NCBI RefSeq assembly: GCF_004363775.1
Contig: NZ_SNZE01000008.1
Coordinates: 1-64,000, forward strand
DNA length: 64,000 nt
Source: Hydromonas duriensis
Lineage (GTDB): Bacteria > Pseudomonadota > Gammaproteobacteria > Burkholderiales > Burkholderiaceae
Reading direction: 5' to 3'
Positions 7,549-17,508 of the stretch are shown here, in pieces. The number at the start of each line of letters is the position of its first letter. The first letter of the stretch is position 1. The notes beneath the pieces are model-generated. The model had not been told where the DNA came from and searched no databases. It was given only the letters and a program-made list of their open reading frames with translations. The translations under genes and the position numbers were made by a program.

Positions 7549-7968
7549 ATGTTTAAGAAAATACTCGCCACAATGTTATTGGTTGTTGCCACTTCTTTTG
7601 CGCATGCAGAAGAAATCCATAAATTTGACCAAGTGGATTGGAAACCCGCAGGAATAAAAGGGGTTGACATGGTCATTTTATGGGGCAAAGAATCGGATAA
7701 CTCAGCCGTTTATGCTTTTAAAATTCAGCCAGGTGTCTCCATCCCTGCACACATCCACTCAAATGACTATTGGGGTGTCGCTGTACAAGGAAAATGGATT
7801 CATATCGACGCCAATGGCAAAAAAGTCATTTCAGACCAAAATTCATTTGTGCGCGTGCATGGCAACGATGTACATGCCGATAGCTGCGTTGGCCCTAAGG
7901 CGTGCATCAATATCGTAGATTTTGACGGCGCACGCGATTTAACATTCGCAAACGCATCAAAGAAGTAA
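7549..7968 (+). CDS. Exported cupin-domain protein
   Basis: The 139-residue protein starts with a signal peptide (MFKKILATMLLVVATSFAHA, cleavage after AHA). The mature part is a single cupin barrel: PGVSIPAHIHSNDYWGVAVQ supplies two metal-ligand histidines and HGNDVHADSC another. It therefore acts in the periplasm and probably binds a divalent metal; whether it is an enzyme or a binding protein cannot be read. Two cysteines (SCVGPKAC) near the C-terminus could form a disulfide. AAGGAAAT precedes the ATG. It appears to share a transcript with the F420-reductase-like gene and ends at a strong terminator. Confidence 0.75.
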   Translation: MFKKILATMLLVVATSFAHAEEIHKFDQVDWKPAGIKGVDMVILWGKESDNSAVYAFKIQPGVSIPAHIHSNDYWGVAVQGKWIHIDANGKKVISDQNSFVRVHGNDVHADSCVGPKACINIVDFDGARDLTFANASKK

Positions 7969-8011
7969 CATCTGATATAAGAATCCATCGTGCAATAGAT
8001 TCAAGAAAAAT

Positions 8012-8045
8012 AAAAAACCGCAAAACATTTTTTGCGGTTTTTTTT
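8012..8045. terminator. Bidirectional terminator between the cupin gene and arsC
   Basis: A stem with core ACCGCAAAA/TTTTGCGGT and a 4-nt loop (8026-8029) is flanked by A and T runs on both sides, so it can stop transcription from both convergent genes. Confidence 0.85.
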
Positions 8046-8079
8046 CAACTGAGACAACTCAAGTGAGACAACGGTGATT

Positions 8080-8508
8080 TTATTTTGACACAATGTCGCC
8101 GTGCTCGTTAATCAGTAACGTACCATCCTCTTTACTAAAAGGTGCTTTCTGAGGCAAAGGTAAAACATCGAGTACAGCTTCAGATGGACGACATAATTTT
8201 GTGCCCCACGGCGTGACGACTATCGGCCGTTCAATGAGAATCGGATGCACCCGCATCAATCCAATCAACTCTTCATCCGTCCATTTATCATCAGCCAAGT
8301 TAAGCTCATCGTACAATTTTTCTTTTCGCCGCATAATCTCCCGAGCATTTAGGTTCATATTTGACAAAAGCCCTTTAAGCGTTGATTCGCTGGGTGGCGT
8401 GTCTAAATAATGAACAATGGTCGGCTCAACCCCTGCGTTACGAATCAATGCGAGAGTATTTCGAGAAGTGCCACATTTGGGATTGTGATAAATGGTAATC
8501 GAAGTCAT
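8080..8508 (-). CDS. arsC: Arsenate reductase, glutaredoxin-coupled type
   Basis: The 142-residue protein matches ArsC of the thioredoxin-fold, glutaredoxin-dependent class: TIYHNPKCGTSRNTLALIRN carries the catalytic Cys at about residue 12, and LIERPIVVTPWGTKLCRPSE carries the conserved Arg residues. Known family members reduce arsenate to arsenite. No arsR, arsB or acr3 gene is adjacent, so this is an orphan copy and may work with other transporters or have a different thiol substrate, as for the related YffB/Spx-like proteins. It lies downstream of apaG on the same strand, with an 80-nt gap. Confidence 0.85.
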   Translation of the reverse strand: MTSITIYHNPKCGTSRNTLALIRNAGVEPTIVHYLDTPPSESTLKGLLSNMNLNAREIMRRKEKLYDELNLADDKWTDEELIGLMRVHPILIERPIVVTPWGTKLCRPSEAVLDVLPLPQKAPFSKEDGTLLINEHGDIVSK

Positions 8509-8588
8509 AAAAAAGCCATATCAGTAAATTAATCAAAAAAATCAAAGCCTCAACAGCTGAAATTTTCAAGAGTTTTCATCATAAGTCA

Positions 8589-8951
8589 CTAATGCACAAT
8601 ATGTGGAGCAAGCAGACGAAATACGGGGATATCAACGATGAAAGGCACACCTGCTTCATCGACCCCATAATATTCACCATGCATAGTGCCAAACGGCGTT
8701 GATAAGGGGCAAGTGCTGCTGTACTCAAAAGTTTCATTCACCGCAATAAGAGGCTGAAGTCCGACCACACCATCGCCTCGCACCTCGCGTGTCACGCCAA
8801 AACCATCGGTAATAATCCAGTGACGAGACAAGAGCTGTACGGGTCTGTCGCCTTTATTCGTGATTTGAATGGTGTACACAAACACATAAACATCATTAGA
8901 CACATCTGACTGCTTTGACCAAAAAGCAGTGTCAACTTTGATTTTAAGCAT
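8589..8951 (-). CDS. apaG: ApaG domain protein
   Basis: The 120-residue protein is a single ApaG/DUF525 domain with the typical YVFVYTIQITNKGDRPVQLL, SRHWIITDGFG and GTMHGEYYGVDEAG stretches. ApaG is an Ig-like fold first named for an effect on cobalt resistance and magnesium efflux; its molecular function is still unclear. I prefer the ATG at 8951 (MLKIKVDTAF) because GAGG precedes it and family members start there; an in-frame start at 8984 would add 11 residues. rpe lies upstream in the opposite direction, an arrangement often seen in Burkholderiales. Confidence 0.93.
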   Translation of the reverse strand: MLKIKVDTAFWSKQSDVSNDVYVFVYTIQITNKGDRPVQLLSRHWIITDGFGVTREVRGDGVVGLQPLIAVNETFEYSSTCPLSTPFGTMHGEYYGVDEAGVPFIVDIPVFRLLAPHIVH

Positions 8952-9163
8952 GATTTGCCTCGTTGAAACTTCACATCTCCCCATCAGCCATGCGCTTTAG
9001 TGCTTGGATTGTAACATGATTTTTTGAAATGAAACATGAGTTAAGTCTTTGATAAAAATGATTTTTTCATCAAATATTTCACAACACATCAGAATTTCTC
9101 CCAAGAAAACCCAATCGAAGCATAGTAAAATGCGGCATCTAAACACAACCTTCAAGGACAACC

Positions 9164-9841
9164 ATGACCTTCCGTATATCTCCCTCTCTGCTTTCAGCCG
9201 ATTTTGCTAAGTTAGGCGAAGAAGTGAGCAATGTTTTAGCCGCAGGCGCGGACTGGATTCACTTCGACGTGATGGACAATCACTATGTGCCCAATCTAAC
9301 TTTTGGTCCGATGATTTTAGAGGCCATCAAGCCATACGCAGGCAATGCCGTAATGGATGTGCATTTAATGGTTGAGCCTGTGGACGCCCTGATTAGCAGT
9401 TTTGCTAAAGCAGGGGCGAATATGATTACATTTCATCCTGAAGCTTCTCGTCACGTTGACCGCAGTTTGTCATTGATTAAGGATTTGGGATGTCAAGCGG
9501 GTTTAGTGCTCAACCCAGCCACACCGCTCAACGTGCTTGAACACGTCATGGACAAACTGGACATGATTTTGTTGATGTCCGTCAACCCAGGCTTTGGCGG
9601 TCAATCCTTCATCCCTGAAACCTTAAATAAAACCAGCGCAGCAAGAGCACGCATTGATGCGCACGTTGCAGCAGGCGGTCAAAATATTTTGCTAGAAATC
9701 GATGGTGGGGTTAAAGTGGATAATATCCGTGAAATCGCTCAAGCAGGTGCGGACACTTTCGTCGCAGGTTCTGCCATTTTTAATGCGCCCGACTACGCAG
9801 CGGTTATTGCGCACATGCGTGCCGAACTCGCACGGGTGTAG
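9164..9841 (+). CDS. rpe: Ribulose-phosphate 3-epimerase
   Basis: Rpe interconverts ribulose-5-phosphate and xylulose-5-phosphate in the pentose phosphate pathway. The 225-residue TIM barrel carries the family motifs: [15 protein letters not shown] at the start, [17 protein letters not shown] with the metal-binding His and Asp, [25 protein letters not shown], and [12 protein letters not shown] with the second catalytic Asp near residue 180. Its length is normal. The ATG at 9164 follows CAAGGACA. It is divergent from apaG and convergent with putA, from which a strong terminator separates it. Confidence 0.97.
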   Translation: MTFRISPSLLSADFAKLGEEVSNVLAAGADWIHFDVMDNHYVPNLTFGPMILEAIKPYAGNAVMDVHLMVEPVDALISSFAKAGANMITFHPEASRHVDRSLSLIKDLGCQAGLVLNPATPLNVLEHVMDKLDMILLMSVNPGFGGQSFIPETLNKTSAARARIDAHVAAGGQNILLEIDGGVKVDNIREIAQAGADTFVAGSAIFNAPDYAAVIAHMRAELARV

Positions 9842-9907
9842 CCCCACAACCGATGCGTCGATGAAAAGAATACGCTTGTTTCTTTAGCCTTGACCGCTCC
9901 CGCCAAA

Positions 9908-9938
9908 AAAAACGTCGCACTTAATGTGCGACGTTTTT
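9908..9938. terminator. Bidirectional terminator between rpe and putA
   Basis: A 13-bp perfect stem (AAAAACGTCGCAC with its complement, 9908-9920 and 9926-9938) has a 5-nt loop and is flanked by A and T runs on both strands. Confidence 0.9.
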
Positions 9939-9959
9939 CTAGCATAAATCATGCAACCA

Positions 9960-12900
9960 TCACCCAGCCATTGTCATTAAACTGGCGTTCCCACCCGCAG
10001 CGGTTGTATTCACACAAAGTGCACGCTCTGCCACCAAGCGCCATAATGGAATAAGTTTGTTTTCATCAGTCGTCATGATTTGCACCAAGCCGCCCGTGTC
10101 ACTCGAACGCGATGCCAACCGCTGACGCAACTCCCGTGCTGTGGATACGTCCAACAACGCCATGTCAATCGGTGCCGTCTCAAGTTGCTCAACTTTTAAC
10201 GCTATCATCGCTTTTTTCAAACTTGCGGGTAAGCCTTTCGGCAACAACGCCATCGTCTCTTCAAGCATTAACACCTGATTACCCGTCGCCCATACCGCGG
10301 CCAACTGATGCAATAGCACGTCAACCGAGATTGCACCACACAGAACTTGACCGCGTGCAGTAAATGACAAGGTGTTGCGCTCACCTGTTGGGCCTGGCAA
10401 CTCAATTTTAACGCCATGCAGCGTATGGCTCACATAACTCTGAACCGTCTGCAACAAGTTTTCATGCCCATGCGTAGACGCCCAATCCAATAAAACATGA
10501 ACCAATGGCGAATCCAGTTTTTTTGCATCATCGCCACGTAAGGTCGCAGCCTGCACATCCGTCACACCTTGCAAGCGACGAATATACAAAGGTCCGCCCG
10601 CTTTAGGTCCTGTCCCAGATTTGCCCTCACCACCAAATGGCTGTACGCCGACGACTGCACCAACGATATTACGATTCACATAAATATTACCCACATGGGC
10701 ATTCGCACTGACATAATCTTGCGTTTCATCAATCCGCGTGTGCACGCCCAAAGTTAAACCATAACCCGTGGCATTCAAATCCTGAATCAGTTGCGGCAAC
10801 TCATCGCGCTCATAACTTAAAACATGCAATACAGGTCCAAACACCTCACGGCTTAAATCACTCAAGCGGCTGATTTCAATCACCGTTGGTGGTACAAACG
10901 TGCCATTGTCACATGAAGCGGGCAAAGGCAGTTTTTTGACTTGATGCCCCTTCTCGCGCATTTGCTCAATGTACCGTAATAAATGACTTTGCGCCTCAGC
11001 ATCAATCACAGGCCCCACATCCGTCGCTAAACAATCAGGAGAACCAACCCGCAGTTCGTTCAAAGCACCATGCAGCATCTCAAGGGTTTTTTCGGCAATA
11101 TCTTTTTGTAAACACAATACGCGTAACGCCGAACAACGCTGCCCCGCTGAATCAAAAGCAGACACCAGTACGTCTGTCACCACTTGTTCGGGCAGTGCTG
11201 AACTGTCCATGATGAGTGCGTTTTGTCCACCCGTCTCCGCAATTAAAGCAATGTCCGTGCCTTCATTGTCAGTCCGTGTACTCAAATTGCGATGAATAAT
11301 ATTAGCCACCTCCGTTGAACCTGTAAAAATAACCCCTTTCACACGCGAGTCGTTCACCAAAGTTGAACCAACGGTCTCACCACGACCTGGTAAAAATTGT
11401 AAAACGTCATGTGGCACGCCCGCTTCGTGCAACAACTGCACCGCACGATAAGCAATGAGAGGGGTTTGTTCGGCAGGTTTAGCCAAAACGGTATTTCCTG
11501 CCGCCAATGATGCGGCAACTTCACCGATAAAAATGGCCAAAGGGAAGTTCCACGGCGAAATGCACACCACCGCGCCCAAGCCCTGATGATGTTGTGCATC
11601 ATCTTTAACCTGTACACCATAGTAGCGCAAGAAATCAACCGCTTCACGAATCTCAGCAACCGCGTTGGGTAAAGACTTACCCGCCTCGCGCACGGCCAGC
11701 ATGATGAATTCAATCGCATTCTTTTCTAAAGCATCCGCAGCATGTTGCAAAATCACAGCACGCTGTTCAGGAATAGTTTTGCGCCATTTACTGGCGGCCG
11801 CATCGGCAATATTTAAAGCGCGCGCCACATCATCCATTGTCGCTTCAACCACTTGTCCCACAATATCATTGTGCCGTGCTGGGTTGACCACTTGGATGGC
11901 TGCACCCGTACTGCGCGTATCATCGCCCAAAATCGGCTCGGCCTGCCATTGCCGATGTGCATTCGCCGCAAAGTGTGCACTTAACTCACGCAATGTGTTT
12001 TCATTGGAAAAATCCATCCCCATCGAATTGAGCCGCTCGTTGCCAAACATATGGCGCGGCAAAACAATAGCAGGATTCGGCGTAGCACCCAAAGCACGTG
12101 CTGTATCGACTGGATCGGCAATCAACTTGTCAATCGAAATACTTTCATCAACAATTTGATTGACAAATGATGAGTTCGCACCATTCTCCAGCAATCGACG
12201 AACAAGATAAGCCAGTAAAGTCACATGAGAACCAACAGGCGCGTAAATACGGCAAATTTTATTTAAATTATCCGCACCGACCACTTGGTCATATAACGTT
12301 TCGCCCATCCCATGTAAACATTGAAACTCATAATCGCTCACCTGACTCGCTTGAGCCCACGTGTAAATAGTAGCGACGCTGTGCGCGTTGTGGGTGGCAA
12401 ATTGAGGATAAATATAATCTGCGGCTGCCAACAATTTTTGAGCACACGCCAAATACGACACGTCTGTATATACCTTGCGCGTGTACACTGGATAACCTGC
12501 CATGCCATCCATTTGCGCACGTTTAATTTCCGCATCCCAATATGCGCCTTTGACCAAGCGCACCATAAAACGCATACCCGAACGCTTCGATAAATCAACT
12601 AAAAAATCAATGACAAACGGACAACGCTTTTGATACGCTTGCACGACAAAACCAAGCCCCTCAAAGCCTGATAAATCCTTATCAAACGCCAAGGCTTCCA
12701 TCAAATCCAGTGATAACTCAAGACGGTCCGTTTCTTCCGCATCAATATTCAAGCCAATGTTATAGCTTTTGGCCATCAACAATAAGGCTTTGAGACGGGG
12801 CAATAACTCTGTCATCACCCGCTCGCGTTGGGCACGAGAATAGCGCGGATGCAAAGCCGACAGCTTGACCGAAATGCCAGGGCCGTTTTTGATGCCTCGT

Positions 12901-13646
12901 CCATTTGATGCTTTACCAATCGCATGAATGGCCGCTTCATAAGCCTGATAGTATTTATCAGCGTCATCCATTGTTAAAGCGGCTTCTCCGAGCATGTCAT
13001 ACGAGTATTGATAGCCTCGTTTTTCGTTTTCAATGCTATTGTCAATCGCTTCTTTAATGGTTTGCCCCGTGACAAATTGCTTACCCAGCATGCGCATCGC
13101 CACATCAACCCCTTTACGAATAAGCGGCTCACCGCCCTTGGCGATTAACTTGCTTAAAGCCGCACTTAGCCCTTTTTCGCTTGAGGTATGCACCAACTTG
13201 CCAGTGATAACCAGTCCCCACGTTGCGGCATTAACAAACATAGACGGCGATTCACCGAGATGTTTACGCCAATCACCTTTACTGATTTTATCGGCAATCA
13301 AGCGATCTGCGGTGGCCGAGTCTGGAATGCGTAACAAAGCCTCGGCCAAACACATCAAAGCCACGCCTTCGTCAGAGGATAAAGAAAATTCATGCATCAA
13401 CGCATCAACGCCCGATGCACGGGTGCGTTGCGAGCGAACATTGCTCACCAGTTGTTTGGCCAACTGTTCAGCCTGTGATTGTTGCGTGGCATCGCGTTGA
13501 ATCTGACCGAGCAACCAATTCACCGCTTCTTGCTCATCACGACGATACGCAGCAGTAATCGCGGCACGCAAAGGTATGGGTGCGGGTAAAACATCTTTGA
13601 CAAAATTTGAAAAAGGTACAGCTTCAACAGGATTTGAGAAGGTCAT
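9960..13646 (-). CDS. putA: Bifunctional proline dehydrogenase / L-glutamate gamma-semialdehyde dehydrogenase PutA
   Basis: PutA oxidises proline to pyrroline-5-carboxylate (FAD-dependent) and then to glutamate (NAD-dependent), channelling the intermediate between its two active sites. The 1228-residue protein has the proline dehydrogenase barrel at about residues 180-470 (LSALHPRYSRAQRER, RLVKGAYWDAEIKRAQ) and the aldehyde dehydrogenase at about 560-1010 (CISPWNFPLAIFIGE, AETGGQNALIMD, SAGQRCSALRVLC with the catalytic Cys). About 200 further residues form the C-terminal dehydrogenase-like domain of long PutAs. No ribbon-helix-helix domain is visible at the N-terminus, so it is not expected to repress its own gene. 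The Lrp-type gene divergent at 13865 probably regulates it. AGGAGA precedes the ATG. Confidence 0.96.
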   Translation of the reverse strand: MTFSNPVEAVPFSNFVKDVLPAPIPLRAAITAAYRRDEQEAVNWLLGQIQRDATQQSQAEQLAKQLVSNVRSQRTRASGVDALMHEFSLSSDEGVALMCLAEALLRIPDSATADRLIADKISKGDWRKHLGESPSMFVNAATWGLVITGKLVHTSSEKGLSAALSKLIAKGGEPLIRKGVDVAMRMLGKQFVTGQTIKEAIDNSIENEKRGYQYSYDMLGEAALTMDDADKYYQAYEAAIHAIGKASNGRGIKNGPGISVKLSALHPRYSRAQRERVMTELLPRLKALLLMAKSYNIGLNIDAEETDRLELSLDLMEALAFDKDLSGFEGLGFVVQAYQKRCPFVIDFLVDLSKRSGMRFMVRLVKGAYWDAEIKRAQMDGMAGYPVYTRKVYTDVSYLACAQKLLAAADYIYPQFATHNAHSVATIYTWAQASQVSDYEFQCLHGMGETLYDQVVGADNLNKICRIYAPVGSHVTLLAYLVRRLLENGANSSFVNQIVDESISIDKLIADPVDTARALGATPNPAIVLPRHMFGNERLNSMGMDFSNENTLRELSAHFAANAHRQWQAEPILGDDTRSTGAAIQVVNPARHNDIVGQVVEATMDDVARALNIADAAASKWRKTIPEQRAVILQHAADALEKNAIEFIMLAVREAGKSLPNAVAEIREAVDFLRYYGVQVKDDAQHHQGLGAVVCISPWNFPLAIFIGEVAASLAAGNTVLAKPAEQTPLIAYRAVQLLHEAGVPHDVLQFLPGRGETVGSTLVNDSRVKGVIFTGSTEVANIIHRNLSTRTDNEGTDIALIAETGGQNALIMDSSALPEQVVTDVLVSAFDSAGQRCSALRVLCLQKDIAEKTLEMLHGALNELRVGSPDCLATDVGPVIDAEAQSHLLRYIEQMREKGHQVKKLPLPASCDNGTFVPPTVIEISRLSDLSREVFGPVLHVLSYERDELPQLIQDLNATGYGLTLGVHTRIDETQDYVSANAHVGNIYVNRNIVGAVVGVQPFGGEGKSGTGPKAGGPLYIRRLQGVTDVQAATLRGDDAKKLDSPLVHVLLDWASTHGHENLLQTVQSYVSHTLHGVKIELPGPTGERNTLSFTARGQVLCGAISVDVLLHQLAAVWATGNQVLMLEETMALLPKGLPASLKKAMIALKVEQLETAPIDMALLDVSTARELRQRLASRSSDTGGLVQIMTTDENKLIPLWRLVAERALCVNTTAAGGNASLMTMAG

Positions 13647-13864
13647 GGTTATCTCCTAAACGCTCAGGCATTTGTTATCTATATCTTTCGCTGTTTTTCT
13701 CATCTTCACAGCGAAACTTAATAAATTCAATAAAAAATCAAAATAAATTGGGTTCGATTGTATTGAGTTTTCACCAACATTTAATATGATTATTCACTTC
13801 AGTATCAATATTTTATTTTTAGATTTAGAATATAGGCAAATTTAATTTTAAAAGGATTTTAACC

Positions 13865-14326
13865 GTGTTAGACAAAATTAATAAAAAAATCCTCGCTGCA
13901 TTACAAGAAGATGGACGCATCAGCAATGTTGAGTTGGCTAATAAAGTTAATCTTTCACCAGCGGCGTGCCTTGAACGTGTACGCCGTTTAAATGAAGCGG
14001 GCTATATTATTGGCTACACCGCTCTACTCGACCCTGAGCGATTAAACGTGTCTTTGATGATTTTTATTGAAGTCTTGCTTGATCGCACCACCCCCGAAGT
14101 ATTTGAGGAGTTTAAACGCAGTGTGCAAAAAATTCCTGAAATCATGGAATGCCATATGGTCGCAGGCGGATTTGATTACCTTCTAAAAATTCGAGTCAAA
14201 GACATGAACGCTTATCGAGAGTTTCATGGCAAAACATTAACACAGCTCAAAGGTCTACGCGAAACACGCACGTATGCGGTGATGGATGAAGTCAAGAGTG
14301 GCACGCGATTACCTATTATTTGGTAA
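13865..14326 (+). CDS. Lrp/AsnC-family regulator, probable PutR
   Basis: The 153-residue protein has an N-terminal winged helix-turn-helix (about residues 5-55: ILAALQEDGRISNVELANKV and LSPAACLERVRRLNEAGYI) and a C-terminal RAM/AsnC effector domain (about 65-145; CHMVAGGFDYLLKIRVKDMN). It starts at a GTG preceded by AAAAGGAT. Divergent placement from putA, with a shared 218-nt control region, matches the known arrangement in which an Lrp-type activator switches on putA in the presence of proline. The symbol is left blank because this role is inferred from position. Confidence 0.85.
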   Translation: MLDKINKKILAALQEDGRISNVELANKVNLSPAACLERVRRLNEAGYIIGYTALLDPERLNVSLMIFIEVLLDRTTPEVFEEFKRSVQKIPEIMECHMVAGGFDYLLKIRVKDMNAYREFHGKTLTQLKGLRETRTYAVMDEVKSGTRLPIIW

Positions 14327-14686
14327 AAATTGGCAAAAGCGTGGCACTATAAATCACAACTGCGAAACATCACTTAAATCACCTAACTAAAAGCAACCGC
14401 CTTTTAAGAGCAAGCTGTTTTTTCTGCCCCATTAAAGCAAGCCAACGAACTCAAACACATCAACATGTAAAACCAGAAAAAAAGACCTACTTTTATGTAT
14501 ATTCACACCCATTCAATCTTATAAATTTCACAGCCCGACGCAACGCAAACCTGCAAATTACGTTATGATGTCGCCAATGTGTGAAAGCCTCTAAACAATT
14601 TAGATGCATAAACCAACTCTTGTTTTCATCGCTTTAAACCCCAATTCAATTACCCATATTCTCATCATAAGACTTAAGGAATTTAC
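14327..14686. other. Intergenic region before clpP
   Basis: This 360-nt stretch holds no gene I can support. In most relatives the trigger-factor gene tig sits directly upstream of clpP; here it is absent. The right half contains the clpP promoter region, with a heat-shock-like candidate at 14619-14646 and a TATGAT hexamer at 14564-14569 without an evident -35. Confidence 0.6.
14619..14646 (+). promoter_or_regulatory. Possible sigma-32 promoter of clpPX
   Basis: CTTGTTT (14619-14625) and CCCCAATT (14639-14646) are 13 nt apart. This resembles the heat-shock consensus CTTGAA - 13 to 17 nt - CCCCATNT, with mismatches in the -35 element. It lies 40 nt before the clpP ATG. clpP is under sigma-32 control in Escherichia coli; use here is inferred. 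Confidence 0.4.
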
Positions 14687-15304
14687 ATGCCTTTTCATCA
14701 AGACCCACAAAGTTTAGGCCTTATCCCAATGGTGGTTGAACAAACCAGCCGTGGTGAACGTTCATTTGACATCTACTCGCGTTTGTTAAAAGAACGCGTG
14801 ATTTTCTTAGTCGGTGGCGTAAACGACGAAAGTGCCAATCTCGTCATTGCACAAATGTTGTACTTAGAAAGTGAAAACCCTGAAAAAGACATTCATCTGT
14901 ACATCAACTCACCAGGTGGCTCGGTCTCGGCAGGTTTAGGTATTTATGACACAATGAACTTCATTAAACCCGACGTTTCGACCATGTGTATTGGCATGGC
15001 CGCCAGCATGGGGGCGTTTTTGTTGTCATCGGGTGCAAAAGGTAAACGCTACGCCCTCCCCAACTCGCGGGTTATGATTCATCAACCTTCGGGTGGCGCA
15101 CAAGGCATGGCCTCTGACATCGAAATCCGTGCTCGCGAAATTTTATTATTGCGTGCACAACTGAATCAAATCATGTCGGCCAACACAGGACAACCGCTTG
15201 AGCGTATCGAACGCGACACAGACCGCGACACCTTCTTCTCAGCAGAACAATCACTTGAATACGGGCTCGTTGACCGAATTTTGACCAGCCGTGACGCACT
15301 GTAA
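14687..15304 (+). CDS. clpP: ATP-dependent Clp protease proteolytic subunit ClpP
   Basis: ClpP forms the tetradecameric serine-protease chamber that degrades proteins unfolded by ClpX or ClpA. The 205-residue protein has the catalytic triad in order: Ser in [13 protein letters not shown] (about residue 106), His in [10 protein letters not shown] (about residue 131), and Asp in the C-terminal half ([20 protein letters not shown]). The [13 protein letters not shown]-type stretch reads [15 protein letters not shown]. Its length is normal, and the start [20 protein letters not shown] has a short propeptide typical of the family. AAGGAA precedes the ATG. clpX follows after 27 nt in the same operon. 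Confidence 0.98.
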   Translation: MPFHQDPQSLGLIPMVVEQTSRGERSFDIYSRLLKERVIFLVGGVNDESANLVIAQMLYLESENPEKDIHLYINSPGGSVSAGLGIYDTMNFIKPDVSTMCIGMAASMGAFLLSSGAKGKRYALPNSRVMIHQPSGGAQGMASDIEIRAREILLLRAQLNQIMSANTGQPLERIERDTDRDTFFSAEQSLEYGLVDRILTSRDAL

Positions 15305-15331
15305 TCGTATAAAAGTAATAAAGGACATGGC

Positions 15332-16645
15332 ATGACAGACAAATCCACCCCAACCAAAGTGACTGAATGTTCGTTCTGCGGCAAAAGCCAAGAAGAGGCG
15401 AATAAGCTCATTGAAGGTTTGAACGGTCACATTTGTGACGAGTGCATCGCATTGTGTGGTCAAATTTTAGATGCAGAAGCGTTCAAAGATGACGACGAAC
15501 TGAAAGCAGAATCGAGCAGTTTGCCAACACCCGAAGAAATTTTAAACAAACTCAACGACTACGTGATTGGACAAAACGATGCCAAACGCGTGCTCGCTGT
15601 TGCCGTTTACAATCATTACAAACGCCTTCGCCATTTGAAAAAACGCAAAAAAACCGATGTCGAACTCTCGAAAAGTAATATTTTGCTCATCGGTCCAACG
15701 GGTTCTGGTAAAACACTGCTCGCACAAACTTTAGCACGCCTACTCAATGTCCCATTCGTCATGGCGGATGCGACCACGTTGACCGAAGCGGGCTATGTGG
15801 GCGAAGACGTCGAAAACATTGTGCAAAAATTGTTACAAAACTGTAATTACGATGTCGAAAAAGCTCAACAGGGGATTATTTATATCGACGAAATCGATAA
15901 AATCTCTCGTAAATCAGACAATCCGTCCATCACCCGTGATGTCTCAGGCGAAGGTGTACAACAAGCATTGCTCAAATTGATTGAAGGCACAGTTGCTTCT
16001 ATTCCCCCGCAAGGCGGTCGAAAGCACCCAAACCAAGACTTCATTCAAGTAAACACAACAAACATCTTGTTTATTTGTGGCGGCGCGTTTGATGGACTTG
16101 ATAAAGTCATTGCTCATCGCTCACAAAAAGGCGGCATGGGCTTTAACGCATCTGTCCACAAAAAAGAAGAGAAAAACGCAGGTGAACTGCTCGCCGAGGT
16201 AGAAACTGAAGACTTAATTAAGTTTGGCCTCATTCCCGAGTTGATTGGACGTTTGCCTGTGATTGCCAAATTGGGAAATCTTGACGAAGCCGCCTTAGTA
16301 AACATTTTGACTCAACCTAAAAATGCTTTAGTCAAACAATATTCCGCCCTCTTGGACATGGAAGATGTTGAATTGGAGTTCACTGAAAAAGCCTTAGTTG
16401 CCATCGCCAAAAAAGCTTTGCAACGCAAAACGGGCGCGCGTGGTTTACGCGCAATCGTTGAAGAGGCGTTACTTGACACAATGTTTAAACTACCGTCACA
16501 ACAAAACATTGCTAAAGTCATTGTTGATGAAACAACGGTCACTGAAAACAAAGAACCCAAACTGGTTCCTTTGACAAAAGAAGCTAAAGCCAAAAAAGCA
16601 GCGTCTGCCGCAGCAGCCTCTCCTTTGCATTCGCTCGCTTCTTAA
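15332..16645 (+). CDS. clpX: ATP-dependent Clp protease ATP-binding subunit ClpX
   Basis: ClpX is the hexameric AAA+ unfoldase that feeds substrates to ClpP. The 437-residue protein has an N-terminal C4 zinc-binding domain (CSFCGKSQ and CDECIALC), the Walker A motif GPTGSGKT at about residue 118, the pore loop GYVGED, Walker [11 protein letters not shown], and the C-terminal ClpB-D2-like domain ([20 protein letters not shown]). The [20 protein letters not shown] stretch is diagnostic. It is co-transcribed with clpP. lon, which often follows, is not present here: a terminator and the convergent efp gene come next. Confidence 0.98.
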   Translation: MTDKSTPTKVTECSFCGKSQEEANKLIEGLNGHICDECIALCGQILDAEAFKDDDELKAESSSLPTPEEILNKLNDYVIGQNDAKRVLAVAVYNHYKRLRHLKKRKKTDVELSKSNILLIGPTGSGKTLLAQTLARLLNVPFVMADATTLTEAGYVGEDVENIVQKLLQNCNYDVEKAQQGIIYIDEIDKISRKSDNPSITRDVSGEGVQQALLKLIEGTVASIPPQGGRKHPNQDFIQVNTTNILFICGGAFDGLDKVIAHRSQKGGMGFNASVHKKEEKNAGELLAEVETEDLIKFGLIPELIGRLPVIAKLGNLDEAALVNILTQPKNALVKQYSALLDMEDVELEFTEKALVAIAKKALQRKTGARGLRAIVEEALLDTMFKLPSQQNIAKVIVDETTVTENKEPKLVPLTKEAKAKKAASAAAASPLHSLAS

Positions 16646-16672
16646 AAAGCCAGTAGTCATCACGTAGTCAAT

Positions 16673-16702
16673 AAAAAACGACGCTTTAAGCGTCGTTTTT
16701 TT
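16673..16702. terminator. Bidirectional terminator between clpX and efp
   Basis: The palindrome AAAAAACGACGCTT with its complement (16673-16701) is followed by T residues on the plus strand and has an A run on its left, so it can serve both convergent genes. Confidence 0.88.
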
Positions 16703-16758
16703 ATGTGAGATTGATTTATTTAAAACTCAAATTAATAAACCAACCAAACGCCAAACTC

Positions 16759-17319
16759 TTATTTCACACGTGAACGGTATTCATTCGTGCGCGTATCAAT
16801 TTCAATTTTATCGCCGGTATCAACAAACAAAGGCACTTGAATTTCATAACCTGTTGCCAACTTAGCTGACTTCAATACACGTCCAGATGACGTATCACCT
16901 TTCACCGCTGGTTCTGTGTAAGTCACTTCACGCACAATGGTTGTTTCCAACTCAACTGAAATTGGACGCTCTTGGTAAAAGACCACATCACACGCCATAC
17001 CATCTTCAAGGTAATTCAACGCATCACCCATGCTCTCGGCTTCAATATCGTATTGGTTGTAGTCTTCGTCCATGAAAACATACATTGGGTCTGCAAAATA
17101 CGAATAGTTAACACGTTTTTTGTCAAGCACCACGACATCAAACTTGTCATCCGCGCTGTAAACTGCTTCTGCGCCCGCGCCCGTTAAAAGGTCTTTCATT
17201 TTCATTTTAATAACAGCACCTGAACGACCTGAACGGCTGTATTCCGTTTTTAAAACCACTTTGGCGGCACCATCCAACATAAATACATTACCAACGCGTA
17301 ATTCTTGAGCAATTTTCAT
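16759..17319 (-). CDS. efp: Translation elongation factor P
   Basis: EF-P enters the ribosomal E site and relieves stalling at polyproline stretches. The 186-residue protein has the KOW-like N domain and two OB domains; [14 protein letters not shown] is the usual C-terminus. The loop tip reads [10 protein letters not shown] with arginine at residue 32, the position that EarP rhamnosylates in betaproteobacteria and some pseudomonads (enterobacteria have lysine there). The presence of earP 189 nt upstream on the same strand fits this exactly. The ATG at 17319 begins [14 protein letters not shown], as in the family. Confidence 0.98.
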   Translation of the reverse strand: MKIAQELRVGNVFMLDGAAKVVLKTEYSRSGRSGAVIKMKMKDLLTGAGAEAVYSADDKFDVVVLDKKRVNYSYFADPMYVFMDEDYNQYDIEAESMGDALNYLEDGMACDVVFYQERPISVELETTIVREVTYTEPAVKGDTSSGRVLKSAKLATGYEIQVPLFVDTGDKIEIDTRTNEYRSRVK

Positions 17320-17508
17320 CTAAACACCTTAAATAAATACGGTAAACATAAAAATTTACTTTTATTTTTTACTATTACCGTGGTTCGAATTTGAGTTTTT
17401 TATCAGAACAAATCTGACAATTAGAGCACAATCAATAATATGGTCAAACGTTTCGATGTTCGACATACCACAAAAATGCTAAAAATAAACGCGCCATTAT
17501 AGCCAATT

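Noticed and set aside
10112-13500. Several plus-strand open frames of 60-164 codons
   Set aside because: They lie entirely inside putA on the other strand, with no ribosome sites or recognisable domains.
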